Origin: Nocardioides humi
GTDB lineage: Bacteria; Actinomycetota; Actinomycetes; Propionibacteriales; Nocardioidaceae
Assembly: GCF_006494775.1 (NCBI RefSeq)
Contig: NZ_CP041146.1
Span: forward strand, 3,162,001-3,226,000
Reading direction: 5' to 3'
Length of the DNA stretch: 64,000 bases
The notes under the pieces are model-generated. The model did not search any database, had not been told where the DNA came from, and was given only the letters and a program-made list of their open reading frames with translations. Each line of letters begins with the position of its first letter. Position 1 is the stretch's first letter. Positions 34,457 to 44,156 of the stretch are shown one piece after another. The translations under genes and the position numbers were made by a program.

Positions 34457-35131
34457 ATGACGACTCTCGGATCGTTCTCAGCGACCGACGCCGCCACGGA
34501 GCACATTCGCGAGCGGATCATCAGCGACGAGCTGCCGGCGGGCACCAAGATCAAGATCGACGAGCTGGCCGTCGAGCTCGGCATGAGCCGGACCCCGGTC
34601 CGCGACGCGCTGACCCGGCTGCAGTCCGAAGGCCTGGTCCGGATCGTCTCCCGCGTGGGCGTGTACGTCCGGGAGATCACGCCGGAGGAGGTGCTCGAGG
34701 TCTACACGCTCAAGGAGTCGCTCGAGCCCGTCATGGCCCGGTGGGCGACCGAGCGGTCGTCCGAGGAGGAACGGCAGGCCTTCTACGACAGCGCGGCGGA
34801 CCTGCCCCGGATCGCGGCCCAGGGCGACAGCGCGGCCTATATCGAGCTCGTCGTCAAGCGGCGCCTGCGCATGCTCGAGCTCGCCCGCAGCGAGGTGCTG
34901 TCCGGGATCATGCGCCAGATCGACGAGCGGGTCCGGATCCTGCGCAACCGCAACCTCAGCCAGCTGGAGCGGCTGGAGGCCTCCCACCGCGAGCACCAGG
35001 CGATCGCGGAGGCGGTCCGCGACGGCGACGCGGAGCGGGCCGGCGAGCTCATGGGCGACCACGTCCGCTCGGCGCGCACCTCGCTGATCGCCCTGATCGA
35101 GCACGGAACGTTCGGCAGCACATCCCCATGA
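34457..35131 (+). CDS. GntR-family regulator (FCD type), likely master of the regulon
   Basis: The 224-residue protein has a winged-helix domain at ~8-72 (ATEHIRERIISDELPAGTKI, DELAVELGMSRTPVRDALTR) and an FCD effector domain (ESLEPVMARWATER, SHREHQAIAEAV, GDHVRSAR with metal-ligand-type histidines). AGGAGAAGGAGG precedes the ATG. It is the only GntR gene in this block, and operators of one type lie before it and at three further promoter regions. It is therefore the best candidate for their binding protein. A catabolic intermediate probably releases it. Confidence 0.9.
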   Translation: MTTLGSFSATDAATEHIRERIISDELPAGTKIKIDELAVELGMSRTPVRDALTRLQSEGLVRIVSRVGVYVREITPEEVLEVYTLKESLEPVMARWATERSSEEERQAFYDSAADLPRIAAQGDSAAYIELVVKRRLRMLELARSEVLSGIMRQIDERVRILRNRNLSQLERLEASHREHQAIAEAVRDGDAERAGELMGDHVRSARTSLIALIEHGTFGSTSP

Positions 35132-35143
35132 GAAGGAGGAGCA

Positions 35144-36163
35144 GTGGCGTCATGTGAAGCGGTGGATGTCCACGGACACGCGGTGCCGGAGTCGGTGCTG
35201 GCGCTGATGGAGTCCAGCGGCGACGAGTACGGCGGCATCACGGTCGATCGCAGCGGCGACCGTGCCGTGATCACGCTGCCGGGGGGCAAGCAGCTCCGTC
35301 CCCTTCCGGTCGGCATGAGCGACGGCCCGTCCCGCGACCGCTGGATGACCCGGCAGGGCGTCGGCACCCAGCTGGTCGGCCCGTGGATGGACATCCAGGG
35401 CAACGGCTTCGAGCGGGAGGCCGGCATCGCCTGGTCGCGGGCGCTCAACGACGCCATGGCCGAGGGGCTGCCCACCATCGGCGACCGCGTCCGCCTGCTC
35501 GCCACCGTCTACCCGGCCGACCCGCAGGCGGCCGTCGCCGAGATGCTGCGCACCCGCGCCGACCTGGGCGCGGTGGGCGTCATGATGGCCACCCACTTCC
35601 CCCAGGGCTCGGCGGCCGACGAGGAGATGCTGCCGTTCTGGACCGCCGCCGCCGAGAACCGGATCCCGGTCGTCCTGCACCCGCCGATCGTCGGCCCGGC
35701 CTCGGCCATCGAGGGTGACAAGGACTTCCGCAGCCTCTACGGGCGGACCCTGGAGACCTCGCTGGTCGCGACCCGGATGATCGTCACCGGTCTCTTCGAG
35801 AAGCTGCCCGACCTGCAGATCGTGCTGGTGCACGGTGGCGGCTTCCTGCCCTTCCAGGCGGGCCGCCTGGACCAGCAGGTCGCCGACGACAAGATCGACG
35901 TGGCACTGCCGGCGGGCCGCGCACCGTCGTCGTACCTCAAGCACTTCCTGTACGACACCGCGATGCTGGACCCGGAGGTGGTCGCCTTCCTGGCCAGCCG
36001 CGTGCCGGACCGGGTCCTGGTCGGCACCGACTACCCCTTCACCGCTCGCACCTCCCTGGTGCCCGAGCAGCTGGCCGCGCTGTCCGCCGAGGACCAGGTC
36101 CGGATGAGCGCCGGGACGGCCGGCGCCGTCTTCGACCTGCGCCAGCCGGAGGCAGTGAGGTGA
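35144..36163 (+). CDS. amidohydrolase-2 / ACMSD-like metal-dependent decarboxylase or hydrolase
   Basis: The 339-residue protein has the AVDVHGHAVPE metal site near the N-terminus, a LHPPIVGP core strand with metal His, VLVHGGGFLPFQAGRL, and the final Asp in VLVGTDYPF. This is the pattern of the family of aminocarboxymuconate semialdehyde decarboxylase and related aromatic-acid decarboxylases, which also contains a decarboxylase of dihydroxypicolinate. AGGAGGAG precedes the GTG. Its place directly behind the regulator suggests an early step. It could be a hydrolase instead. Confidence 0.85.
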   Translation: MASCEAVDVHGHAVPESVLALMESSGDEYGGITVDRSGDRAVITLPGGKQLRPLPVGMSDGPSRDRWMTRQGVGTQLVGPWMDIQGNGFEREAGIAWSRALNDAMAEGLPTIGDRVRLLATVYPADPQAAVAEMLRTRADLGAVGVMMATHFPQGSAADEEMLPFWTAAAENRIPVVLHPPIVGPASAIEGDKDFRSLYGRTLETSLVATRMIVTGLFEKLPDLQIVLVHGGGFLPFQAGRLDQQVADDKIDVALPAGRAPSSYLKHFLYDTAMLDPEVVAFLASRVPDRVLVGTDYPFTARTSLVPEQLAALSAEDQVRMSAGTAGAVFDLRQPEAVR

Positions 36164-36657
36164 GGATCCAGTTCGGCGTCAACGGTGCCCCGGTCGCCGT
36201 GGACGCCGAGCCCCGCACCAGCCTGCTCGACGTGCTGCGGCGAGAGGTCGGGGCGACCGGCACCCACACCGGCTGCGAGCACGGGGTCTGCGGCTGCTGC
36301 AACGTCATGGTCGACGGCCGGACCGTCCGGTCCTGCCTGATGCTCGCGGTGCAGGCACGGGGCAGGGAGGTCACCACCGTCGAGGGGCTCGCAGCGCCGG
36401 ACGGCACGCTGACCCCGCTCCAGGAGGCCTTCCAGCGCCACCACGCCATGCAGTGCGGCTACTGCACGTCCGGCATCCTGATCGGCCTCACCGCGTTCCT
36501 GCGGGACAACCCCAAGCCGACCCGCGAGGAGGTCCAGGACAGTCTCTCGGCGAATCTGTGTCGCTGCACCGGCTACCAGCAGATCCTCGACGCGGTCGAC
36601 GACCTGGTCGCCGATCCCCAGGGACTGGAGAGCGAGGAGGAGGCAGCGGATGAGTGA
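36160..36657 (+). CDS. molybdenum hydroxylase small subunit, two [2Fe-2S] clusters
   Basis: The 165-residue protein has the plant-type ferredoxin cluster ligands in GCEHGVCGCCNVMVDG and a final Cys in VRSCLML. The second cluster comes from MQCGYCTSGIL and NLCRCTGYQQI. This is the electron-transfer subunit of the xanthine dehydrogenase / CO dehydrogenase / nicotinate dehydrogenase family. The GTG overlaps the amidohydrolase stop and its end overlaps the large-subunit gene by eight bases, which is usual for these operons. Confidence 0.95.
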   Translation: MRIQFGVNGAPVAVDAEPRTSLLDVLRREVGATGTHTGCEHGVCGCCNVMVDGRTVRSCLMLAVQARGREVTTVEGLAAPDGTLTPLQEAFQRHHAMQCGYCTSGILIGLTAFLRDNPKPTREEVQDSLSANLCRCTGYQQILDAVDDLVADPQGLESEEEAADE

Positions 36658-39061
36658 GCCGGCACCCGAACGCGAGTTCACCTACATCGGCAAGCCCTTC
36701 CCGCTGCGCGAGGACTTCCGCTACGTCCAGGGTCGCGGCCGCTACATCGACGACGTCGATCGGCCGGGCATGACCTATCTGGCGTTGGCCTCCACCTCGG
36801 TCGCCCACGCCCGGCTGATCGACGTCGACGTCAGCGAGGCGCTGGCCACCGAGGGCGTCCTGGCGGTGATCACCGGCCGCGAGCTGGCCGAGGCGATCCT
36901 GCCCGTCCCGCAGAACCTCGACCTTCCCGAGGTGCTCTGGTATCCGCTGGCCGTCGACAAGATCCGCTACTCGGGCGAGCCGGTGGCCGCGATCATCGCG
37001 ACCTCGCGCGCCATCGCCGAGGATGCCGCCGACCTGGTGGTGGCGGACTACGAGGAGCTCGACCCGGTCGTCGATCCCAAGGCGGCGATGGCCCCTGACG
37101 CGGCGGTCCTGCACGAGAAGATCGGCTCGAACGTCGTGTGGCACGACAGCTTCGACTGGGGCAGCGACGTCGACGAGATCTTCGCCTCCGCGGACCACGT
37201 CTTCGAGTTCGACTACCGGTGGAACCGCAACGGCGGCGTGCCGCTGGAGACCATGGGTGTGATCGCCGACTACGACGTCCGCCGTGACGTGCTCGAGGTC
37301 TGGGCGTCGCACCAGTCGCCCCACCTGGACTCTGAGATCGCCAAGGTGCTGCGGCTCAGTGACCGCCAGGTGCTGCTGCACCAGGACATCGAGGTCGGTG
37401 GCTCCTACGGTGCCAAGCGCGGGCGGAAGCAGGTCTTCCTGACCTCCTACGCCTCGCGCACGGTCAAGCGGCCGGTCAAGTACATCGAGGACCGCCGCGA
37501 CAACCTGATCGCCGGGGACGCGCACGGCCCCGACCGCTACTTCAGCGCTCGTTTCGCGGTCACCGAGGCCGGGGTCGTCAAGGGCTTCCAGCTCGACATC
37601 GTCGACGACGTGGGCGCGTACGTCGGCCGCGGACCCCTCCAGATGGGCAAGCCCGTGACCGCGGTCGTCGGCGCCTACACCATCGAGGCCGTGCGCTACA
37701 CCGGGACCGCGGTGACCACGAACAAGACCAACCAGGCGCCCTTCCGCGGCTTCGGCATGGGACCGCACAACTACGTGCTGGATCGCTCCATGGACCGGAT
37801 CGCGCGGGCTCTCGGGATCGACCGGGTGGAGATCCGCCGGCGCAACCTCATCCCCGCCGACGCCTTCCCCTACCGGATCCCGTCAGGCTCGACGTACGAC
37901 TCCGGCAACTTCCAGGGAGCCCTGGAGAAGGCGCTGAGCATGCCCGGGTGCCCGCTGGTGGAGCGCCCCGAGCCCACGCCCGGCACCCTGCTGGGGGTCG
38001 GCCTGTCCACCTGTGTCGAGCCGAGCGGCGGCAACCAGGCGATCTTCTCCTTCCTCAACCCCAAGGCGCCGGGCATGACGCCGGAGACGACCAAGCTCAC
38101 GATCACCAATGACGGCAGCCTGATCGCGACCATCGGGTTCCAGTCCACCGGCCAGAGCCACGAGTCGCTGGTCACCCAGCTGCTGTGCGAGGAGCTCGGC
38201 TTCCCCCGCGAGCGGATCGTGGTCGAGCGCGGCAACTCCCACTCCGGCATGGTCGGTGCGACGCCGATCGGCGACCGGATGACGCTGATGCTCGGCAGCG
38301 CCGTGCACAAGGCCGCGGCGAAGATGCGGGCCAAGCTCCTGCGGATCGCCGCGTTCCGGCTCGACCTCCCCGAGGACCGGCTGACGTACCGGGACATGGC
38401 GGTCACCGCCGACGGCGACGGCCGCCGGGTCACGGTCAAGGAGCTGATCCACGCGGCGTACCACGAGCAGCTCGGCATCCCCGAGGACGAGGAGCCCGGC
38501 CTCACCATCACCGCGATCGCCAAGCTGCCGGGCGGCGGTCTGGGCCTGGACGAGAAACGGCGCCTGCAGCACGGGTTCCCGTCCTACGGCTTCTCGGTCC
38601 ACATCCCCGTGGTCGAGATCGACAAGGAGACCTTCCGGGTCCGGCTGCGCGACTACTACGTCGTGCACGACTGCGGACAGGTCATCAACCCGCTCGTCGT
38701 CGACGGCATGGTCATCGGCGGGATCTCCCAGGCGATCGGCTCGATCCTGCTCGAGCACTTCGACTACTCCGAGGACGGCCAGCCGCTGTCCACCTCCTTC
38801 ATGGACTACATGCTGCCGACGGCGGACGTGATGCCCACCCGCATCCGGCTCGCCGAGCAGCGCACGCCGTCGCCCCTGCATCCGTACGGCGCCAAGGGGA
38901 CGGGCGAGGGCGGCTACCTCGGCGGCCCCGCCGCGATCGCGTCGGCGATCGACGATGCCCTGGCCCAGCTCGGGGTCGTCGTCGGCACCACGCCGATCAC
39001 CCCGGCCCGGATCTTCGCGGCCGTGCAGGAGGCCGGTGCGCTCGAGGAGGCGATCGCATGA
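36650..39061 (+). CDS. molybdenum hydroxylase large (molybdopterin-binding) subunit
   Basis: The 803-residue protein shows the family features in order: an N-terminal domain (REDFRYVQGRGRYIDDV), the glycine segment GGSYGAKRG, the cofactor-pocket NQAPFRGFGMGPHNYVLDR, STGQSHESL, and the active-site glutamate in GAKGTGEGGYLGGPAA. It hydroxylates an aromatic or aldehyde carbon with oxygen from water, using Mo-cytosine dinucleotide. The usual active-site Cys segment of CO dehydrogenase is not seen, so a ring-hydroxylating role is more likely. The specific substrate is inferred from the operon. Confidence 0.95.
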   Translation: MSEPAPEREFTYIGKPFPLREDFRYVQGRGRYIDDVDRPGMTYLALASTSVAHARLIDVDVSEALATEGVLAVITGRELAEAILPVPQNLDLPEVLWYPLAVDKIRYSGEPVAAIIATSRAIAEDAADLVVADYEELDPVVDPKAAMAPDAAVLHEKIGSNVVWHDSFDWGSDVDEIFASADHVFEFDYRWNRNGGVPLETMGVIADYDVRRDVLEVWASHQSPHLDSEIAKVLRLSDRQVLLHQDIEVGGSYGAKRGRKQVFLTSYASRTVKRPVKYIEDRRDNLIAGDAHGPDRYFSARFAVTEAGVVKGFQLDIVDDVGAYVGRGPLQMGKPVTAVVGAYTIEAVRYTGTAVTTNKTNQAPFRGFGMGPHNYVLDRSMDRIARALGIDRVEIRRRNLIPADAFPYRIPSGSTYDSGNFQGALEKALSMPGCPLVERPEPTPGTLLGVGLSTCVEPSGGNQAIFSFLNPKAPGMTPETTKLTITNDGSLIATIGFQSTGQSHESLVTQLLCEELGFPRERIVVERGNSHSGMVGATPIGDRMTLMLGSAVHKAAAKMRAKLLRIAAFRLDLPEDRLTYRDMAVTADGDGRRVTVKELIHAAYHEQLGIPEDEEPGLTITAIAKLPGGGLGLDEKRRLQHGFPSYGFSVHIPVVEIDKETFRVRLRDYYVVHDCGQVINPLVVDGMVIGGISQAIGSILLEHFDYSEDGQPLSTSFMDYMLPTADVMPTRIRLAEQRTPSPLHPYGAKGTGEGGYLGGPAAIASAIDDALAQLGVVVGTTPITPARIFAAVQEAGALEEAIA

Positions 39062-39939
39062 AGCCCGCCGCCTTCGACATCCGCACCCCGGCGTCGCTGG
39101 ACGAGGCGCTCGCGGATCTCGCCGAGCTCGCCGAGCGCGGCGACGACGTCCGGCCGCTCGCGGGCGGGCAGAGCCTGATCCCCCTGCTGAACTTCCGGAT
39201 GTCCCAGCCCGAGGTCCTGGTCGACCTGGGCGACCTGGACGAGCTCCGCTTCGTCCGGCGCGAGCCCGACGGCGGCCTGCGGATCGGCGCGATGACCACC
39301 ATGTCGTACCTCCTGGACTCCCCCCTGGTCGTGGAGTCGCACCCGATCCTGCGCGACACCCTGAGGTACGTCGCCCACGAGCCGATCCGCAACCGGGGGA
39401 CGATCGGCGGCAGCCTCTCGCACATGGACCCGGCGGCCGAGCTCCCCGCGCTCGCGCTCCTGCTCGAGGTCGAGATCGTGCTGAGCTCGGTGCGCGGTCG
39501 CCGTACCGTGCCGGCGGCCGACTTCCTCCAGGGCGCCTACATGACGTCCATCGAGGAGGGGGAGCTGCTCACCGAGGTCCGCATTCCCCCGCTCCCCGGC
39601 GGCGCTCGGACAGGCGTGGTCGAGGTCGCCCAGCGGACCGGGGACTTCGCTCTCGCCGGCGCCGCCTGCGTGCTGCGAGCCGACGTCGAGAACCGCGTGC
39701 AGGAGCTGCGCACGGTCGTGTTCGGCTCGAGCACCTCGCCCACCCGCCTGCCCGACGTCGACGCGCACGCCGTCGGCCGGGTCGCCGACGCCGACCTGGC
39801 GCTGGAGGTGGCCGGCGGGTACGCCGCGGGCATCCAGCCGCTGGACGACCGGCACGGACCGGCCGACTTCCGCCGGCACCTGACACGCGTCATGGTCACC
39901 CGCGCCATCCGCGACGCAGCAGGACTGAGGCTGCGATGA
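39058..39939 (+). CDS. molybdenum hydroxylase medium (FAD-binding) subunit
   Basis: The 293-residue protein contains the FAD-binding segments PLAGGQSLIPLLNFR and RNRGTIGGSLSHMDPAAELP of the CoxM/XDH family, and the C-terminal CO-dehydrogenase flavoprotein domain. The ATG overlaps the large-subunit stop (ATGA). It takes electrons from the iron-sulfur subunit to an acceptor. With the two preceding genes it forms a complete hydroxylase in S-L-M order. Confidence 0.95.
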   Translation: MKPAAFDIRTPASLDEALADLAELAERGDDVRPLAGGQSLIPLLNFRMSQPEVLVDLGDLDELRFVRREPDGGLRIGAMTTMSYLLDSPLVVESHPILRDTLRYVAHEPIRNRGTIGGSLSHMDPAAELPALALLLEVEIVLSSVRGRRTVPAADFLQGAYMTSIEEGELLTEVRIPPLPGGARTGVVEVAQRTGDFALAGAACVLRADVENRVQELRTVVFGSSTSPTRLPDVDAHAVGRVADADLALEVAGGYAAGIQPLDDRHGPADFRRHLTRVMVTRAIRDAAGLRLR

Positions 39940-39962
39940 CGACCGAGAACGAGGAGAAAGCA

Positions 39963-40361
39963 ATGACCAGCATCCACGACGCCACCGACGGCGCCGACAT
40001 CCGCCGCGCGATCATGGGCGGTGACTGGGTGGTGGCGGCCGAGGCCGGCAACGGCGACGCCATGGACCACTTCACCAAGATCAGCATCGACCACGTGTGG
40101 CGCAACGTCTGGCCGCGCCCGGGCCTGGAGCTGTCGTACCGCAGCGCCGTGACGATCGCCGCGCTGGCGTCGCTGGAGGCCGAGGGAGAGCTGGTCGCCC
40201 ACGTCAGGGGCGCGCTGCGCAACGGCCTGCTCGAACCCACCCAGATCCGCGAGATCCTGCTGCACCTGATCCCCTACATCGGGTTCCCGCGCGCCCGGCA
40301 CGCGGTCGAGGCGGTCAACGACATCCTCGCCGAGGCCGCGGCCGCGGAGGACGCCTCGTGA
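39963..40361 (+). CDS. carboxymuconolactone decarboxylase / AhpD-fold protein
   Basis: This 132-residue helical protein resembles the CMD family (YRSAVTIAALASLEAEGEL, HVRGALRNGLLEPTQIREIL, HLIPYIGFPRARHAVEAV). The peroxidase CxxC pair of AhpD is absent, which favours a decarboxylase- or lactonase-type role. ATG 39963 has GAGGAG six bases upstream; an ATG at 39936 overlaps the preceding stop and would add nine residues. The gene overlaps the aldehyde dehydrogenase by four bases. Confidence 0.85.
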   Translation: MTSIHDATDGADIRRAIMGGDWVVAAEAGNGDAMDHFTKISIDHVWRNVWPRPGLELSYRSAVTIAALASLEAEGELVAHVRGALRNGLLEPTQIREILLHLIPYIGFPRARHAVEAVNDILAEAAAAEDAS

Positions 40362-41866
40362 CCACCGTCGACGAGGTCGCCGCGTTCGTCGCCGGCCTGG
40401 ACCTCGACGATCGTTGCGCCGCCTTCGTGGGCGGCGAGGTCCTCCGGTCCGACGGGGACACGATCGACGTCGAGGACCCCGCGACCGGGAAGGTCCTGGT
40501 CGCGACCGGCGAGGCCGGGGCGGACCTCGTCGACCGGGCCGTGCTCGGTGCCGCCGAGGCCTTCCGCGGGCCCTGGGGGACGATGCGGCACTCCGAGCGG
40601 GGCCGGGCCCTGCGCCGGGTCGCGGACCTGCTCCGCGAGAACGCCGGCATGCTGGCCGACCTCGAGAGCATCGACACCGGCAAGCCGCTGAGCCAGGCCC
40701 GGTCCGACGTCGAGACCTCGGCCCGCTACTTCGAGTTCTACGCCGGAGTGGCCGACAAGAACCACGGCGAGACGATCCCGACCCGGTCCGACGAGCTGGT
40801 GTACACGGTCAGGGAGCCCTACGGCGTGGTCGCCCACGTCACGCCCTGGAACTCGCCGCTGAGCCAGCTGTGCCGCGGCGCCGCGCCGTCCCTGGCCTGC
40901 GGCAACACGGTCGTCGTGAAGCCGTCCGAGGTGACGCCGCTCTCGACCCTCGTGTTCGCGCGGCTGCTCGACCGGTCGGGCATCCTGCCCCGGGACGTGC
41001 TGACCGTCGCACTCGGCCGGGGGCCAACGACCGGCGCCGCCGTGGTCCAGCACCCCGCCGTCGGCCACATCGCGTTCACGGGCTCGGTGCCGACCGGAAC
41101 CGCCATCATGACCATGGCGGCCCAGCGGATGGTGGGCTGCAACCTCGAGCTCGGCGGCAAGTCGCCGACCATCGTGCTCGCCGACGCCGACCTGCAGAAG
41201 GCCGCCCGCGCCGGTGCCGCCGCCGCGATCCGCAACTCCGGCCAGTCCTGCTTCGCCACCACCCGGATGCTCGTGCACTCCTCGCGCTACGACGAGTTCG
41301 TCGAGCGCTGCGCCGAGGAGATGGGCAACCTGTCCGTCGGTCCCGGGCTGACCGACCCCGACCTCGGCCCGCTCTCGTCGGGTCCGCACCTGGCCAAGGT
41401 GCGCAGCATGGTGGAGGCGGCCGTGGGCGAGGGCGCCGAGGTGGCCGCGGGCGGTCCCGATGCGCTGGACCAGCCGACCGGCCACTTCCACGCGCCCACG
41501 CTGCTCGTCGGCGTCGACAACGCCATGACCATCGCCCAGAACGAGGTGTTCGGGCCGGTGCAGTCCGTGATCAGGTTCGACGACGTGGACGAGGCCGTCG
41601 CCATCGCCAACGACAGCCGGTACGGACTCGCGGCGGGGGTCTTCACCAACGACCTCACCTCGGCCCACGCCCTGGCCGGGCGACTGGAGGCCGGGCAGGT
41701 CCAGATCAACCGCTATCCGGCCGGGGACGTCTCCACGCCGTTCGGGGGCTACAAGGCCAGTGGCATCGGGCGCGAGAAGGGCGTCGAGGCCATGCACCAC
41801 TACAGCCAGCTCAAGACCGTGATCATCGACCTGCCCGAGGAGCGTTGGCGAGGGCGGACGGCATGA
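40358..41866 (+). CDS. NAD(P)-dependent aldehyde dehydrogenase
   Basis: The 502-residue protein has the ALDH motifs VTPWNSPL, the cofactor motif FTGSVPTG, catalytic Glu in LELGGKSP, catalytic Cys in NSGQSCFATTR, and PFGGYKASGIGREKG at the end. It oxidises an aldehyde such as a semialdehyde or aromatic aldehyde to the acid. The GTG at 40358 overlaps the CMD gene. It is one of the central genes of the operon led by the GntR gene. Confidence 0.95.
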   Translation: MTTVDEVAAFVAGLDLDDRCAAFVGGEVLRSDGDTIDVEDPATGKVLVATGEAGADLVDRAVLGAAEAFRGPWGTMRHSERGRALRRVADLLRENAGMLADLESIDTGKPLSQARSDVETSARYFEFYAGVADKNHGETIPTRSDELVYTVREPYGVVAHVTPWNSPLSQLCRGAAPSLACGNTVVVKPSEVTPLSTLVFARLLDRSGILPRDVLTVALGRGPTTGAAVVQHPAVGHIAFTGSVPTGTAIMTMAAQRMVGCNLELGGKSPTIVLADADLQKAARAGAAAAIRNSGQSCFATTRMLVHSSRYDEFVERCAEEMGNLSVGPGLTDPDLGPLSSGPHLAKVRSMVEAAVGEGAEVAAGGPDALDQPTGHFHAPTLLVGVDNAMTIAQNEVFGPVQSVIRFDDVDEAVAIANDSRYGLAAGVFTNDLTSAHALAGRLEAGQVQINRYPAGDVSTPFGGYKASGIGREKGVEAMHHYSQLKTVIIDLPEERWRGRTA

Positions 41867-42629
41867 GCGCCGAGATCTACGCGATCCGCTACTCCAGCCG
41901 GGAGGCGCAGGCGCACGAGCACTTCTACCGCGCGGCGCCCTGCCACGGCGACATGCCGATGGCCTACTACGTGTGGCTGGTCCGCACCGAGCAGGCCACG
42001 GTCCTGCTCGACACCGGCTTCACCGCCGCCAAGTCGGAGGCCCTCGGTCGTCCGTACCACGGTGCGCCGCTGGAGACGGCCGCCGAGCTCGGGCGGGGCG
42101 GATCGACCACCTCGTCCTCTCCCACCTCCACTTCGACCACACCGGCCACATCGGCGAGGTCGCCGACGCGACCGTGCACATCCAGCAGCGCGAGATGCAG
42201 TTCTGGCTGGGGCGCCACGCAGGGGTGGGGGAGTACGCCGCCCTGTGCGACCCGGACGACCTCTCCGCCCTGGTCCACGCCAACGTCGCCGGCCGGCTCC
42301 GGTGGCTGGACGGCGATGCCGACCTGGTCCCCGGGGTGACCCTCCACCTGGTGGGCGGTCACACCCCGGGATCCCAGGTGGTGCGCGTCGAGACCGACCG
42401 CGGGCCCGTCGTGCTGGCGGCCGACGCCAGTCACTTCTACGCCAACTACGAGAACCGGGCGCCGTACGCGATCGCCCACACGCTGCCGCTGATGTACGAC
42501 GCGTTCGAGCGTCTCGCCGAGCTGGCGGGACCCGAGGGCCTCGTGATCCCGGGCCACGACCCCCTGGTCATGGAGCGGTTCCCGTCGGCAGGCCCGGGCC
42601 TCGAGGGCCGCGCGGTCCGCATCGCCTGA
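41863..42629 (+). CDS. metallo-beta-lactamase-fold lactonase-like hydrolase (apparent frameshift)
   Basis: The first ~78 residues (SAEIYAIRYSSREAQAHEHF, then TVLLDTGFTAAKSEALG) end at the G run 42095-42098, where one extra base gives GRIDHLVLSHLHFDHTGH and joins the rest. The joined protein has 255 residues. It carries the HxHxDH zinc site and later ligands in VGGHTPGSQ and VLAADASHFY, as in N-acyl-homoserine-lactone and other lactonases. It overlaps the ALDH gene by four bases. In this operon it may open a lactone intermediate. The break is probably a sequence error. Confidence 0.85.
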
Positions 42630-42657
42630 CCCACGTCAAAGAAGAAGGAAGACTCCC

Positions 42658-44141
42658 TTGGAACAGAACAAGCCTGCCCGGCGCGTCGTCGTCGTGGGCG
42701 GTGGCAACGCGGCCCTGTGCGCCGCGATCTCCGCTCGCGAGAACGGCGCCGAGGTCATCGTCCTGGAACGGGCGCCGAAGGACCTGCGGGGCGGCAACTC
42801 GGCCTTCACCGCCGGCGCCATGCGCTTCGCCTACGAGGGCGAGGAGGACATCCGGGAGCTGGTGACCGACCTGTCCGAGGCGGAGCTGGAGATCACCGAC
42901 TTCGGCACCTACCCCGCCGCCACCTTCCTCGACGACCTGGCCAGGGTCACCGACTACCGAACGGATCCGGAGCTGGCGACCACCCTGGTGGACAACAGCT
43001 TCGAGACCCTGAAGTGGATGCGTGACCACGGGGTCCGCTTCCTGCCCATCTACGGTCGCCAGGCCTTCAAGGTCGACGGACGGTTCAAGTTCTGGGGCGG
43101 CCTGACACTGGAGACCGTGGGCGGTGGCCCGGGCCTGATCCAGATGCTCACCGACGAGGCGGACCGCCTGGACATCGACATCCGCTACCACACCCGTGCG
43201 GTCCGGCTCCGTCGCGGCGCCCAGGGCGTGCACGGCGTGGTCGTCGTCCAGGACGGAGCCGAGTCGGAGATCGAGTGCGACGCGGTCGTGCTGGCCGCGG
43301 GCGGCTTCCAGTCCAACGCCGAGTGGCGCACCCGCTACCTGGGCACCGGCTGGGACGTCGCCAAGGTGCGTGGCACCCGCTACAACACCGGCGACGGCAT
43401 CCGGATGGCCCTGGACATCGGCGCCTCGGCGGCCGGCAACTGGTCCGGCGCGCATGCCGTCCAGTGGGACGCGAACGCTCCCGAGTTCGGCGACCTCGAG
43501 GTCGGCGACGGCTTCCAGAAGCACTCCTACCCCTTCGGCATCCTCGTCAACGCGGACGGGAGGCGGTTCCTCGACGAGGGCTACGACTTCCGCAACTACA
43601 CCTACGCCCGCTACGGCCGCGAGGTCCTCGCCCAGCCCGGCCTGCGGGCCTGGCAGGTCTTCGACCAGAAGGTGGTCCACCTGCTGCGCGACGAGTACCG
43701 GATCAAGCAGGTCACGAAGATCAAGGGCGACACGATCGAGGAGCTGGCCCGCAAGATGGTCGGCATCGACGAGGAGCAGTTCGTGGCCACCGTTCGCGAG
43801 TACAACGCGGCGGTCGACACCGGCACGCCCTTCGATCCCAACGTGAAGGACGGCCGGTCCACGTCCGGACTGGAGCCGAACAAGAGCAACTGGGCCAACA
43901 CGCTGACCGACGGGCCCTTCGAGGCCTACGAGGTCACCTGTGGGCTGACCTTCACCTTCGGCGGCGTGCGGGTCGACCCGGAGGCCCAGGTGCTCGACGA
44001 CGACGCGGCGCCCATTCCCGGGCTGTACGCCTGCGGCGAGATGGCCGCCGGGATCTTCTACTTCAACTATCCCGGGGGTCCGGCCTGACGAACGGGTCGG
44101 TCTTCGGGCGGATCGCCGGGCGCAACGCGGCCACGGCCTGA
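42658..44141 (+). CDS. FAD-dependent dehydrogenase, fumarate reductase/TcuA-like (apparent frameshift at C-terminus)
   Basis: The TTG at 42658 has GAAGAAGGAAG upstream. The N-terminus is a dinucleotide-binding fold (VVVVGGGNAALCAAISA, then VLERAPKDLRGGNSAFT). The middle (VLAAGGFQSNAEWRT, GDGIRMALDIGA) and the end (GLYACGEMAAGIFYFNYPGG) fit the fumarate reductase / tricarballylate dehydrogenase flavoproteins. At the G5 run 44074-44078 one added G gives YPGGSGLTNGSVFGRIAGR and ends at 44141 with 494 residues. It probably dehydrogenates or reduces an unsaturated acid. Confidence 0.88.
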
Positions 44142-44156
44142 GCGGAGGAGGACCAC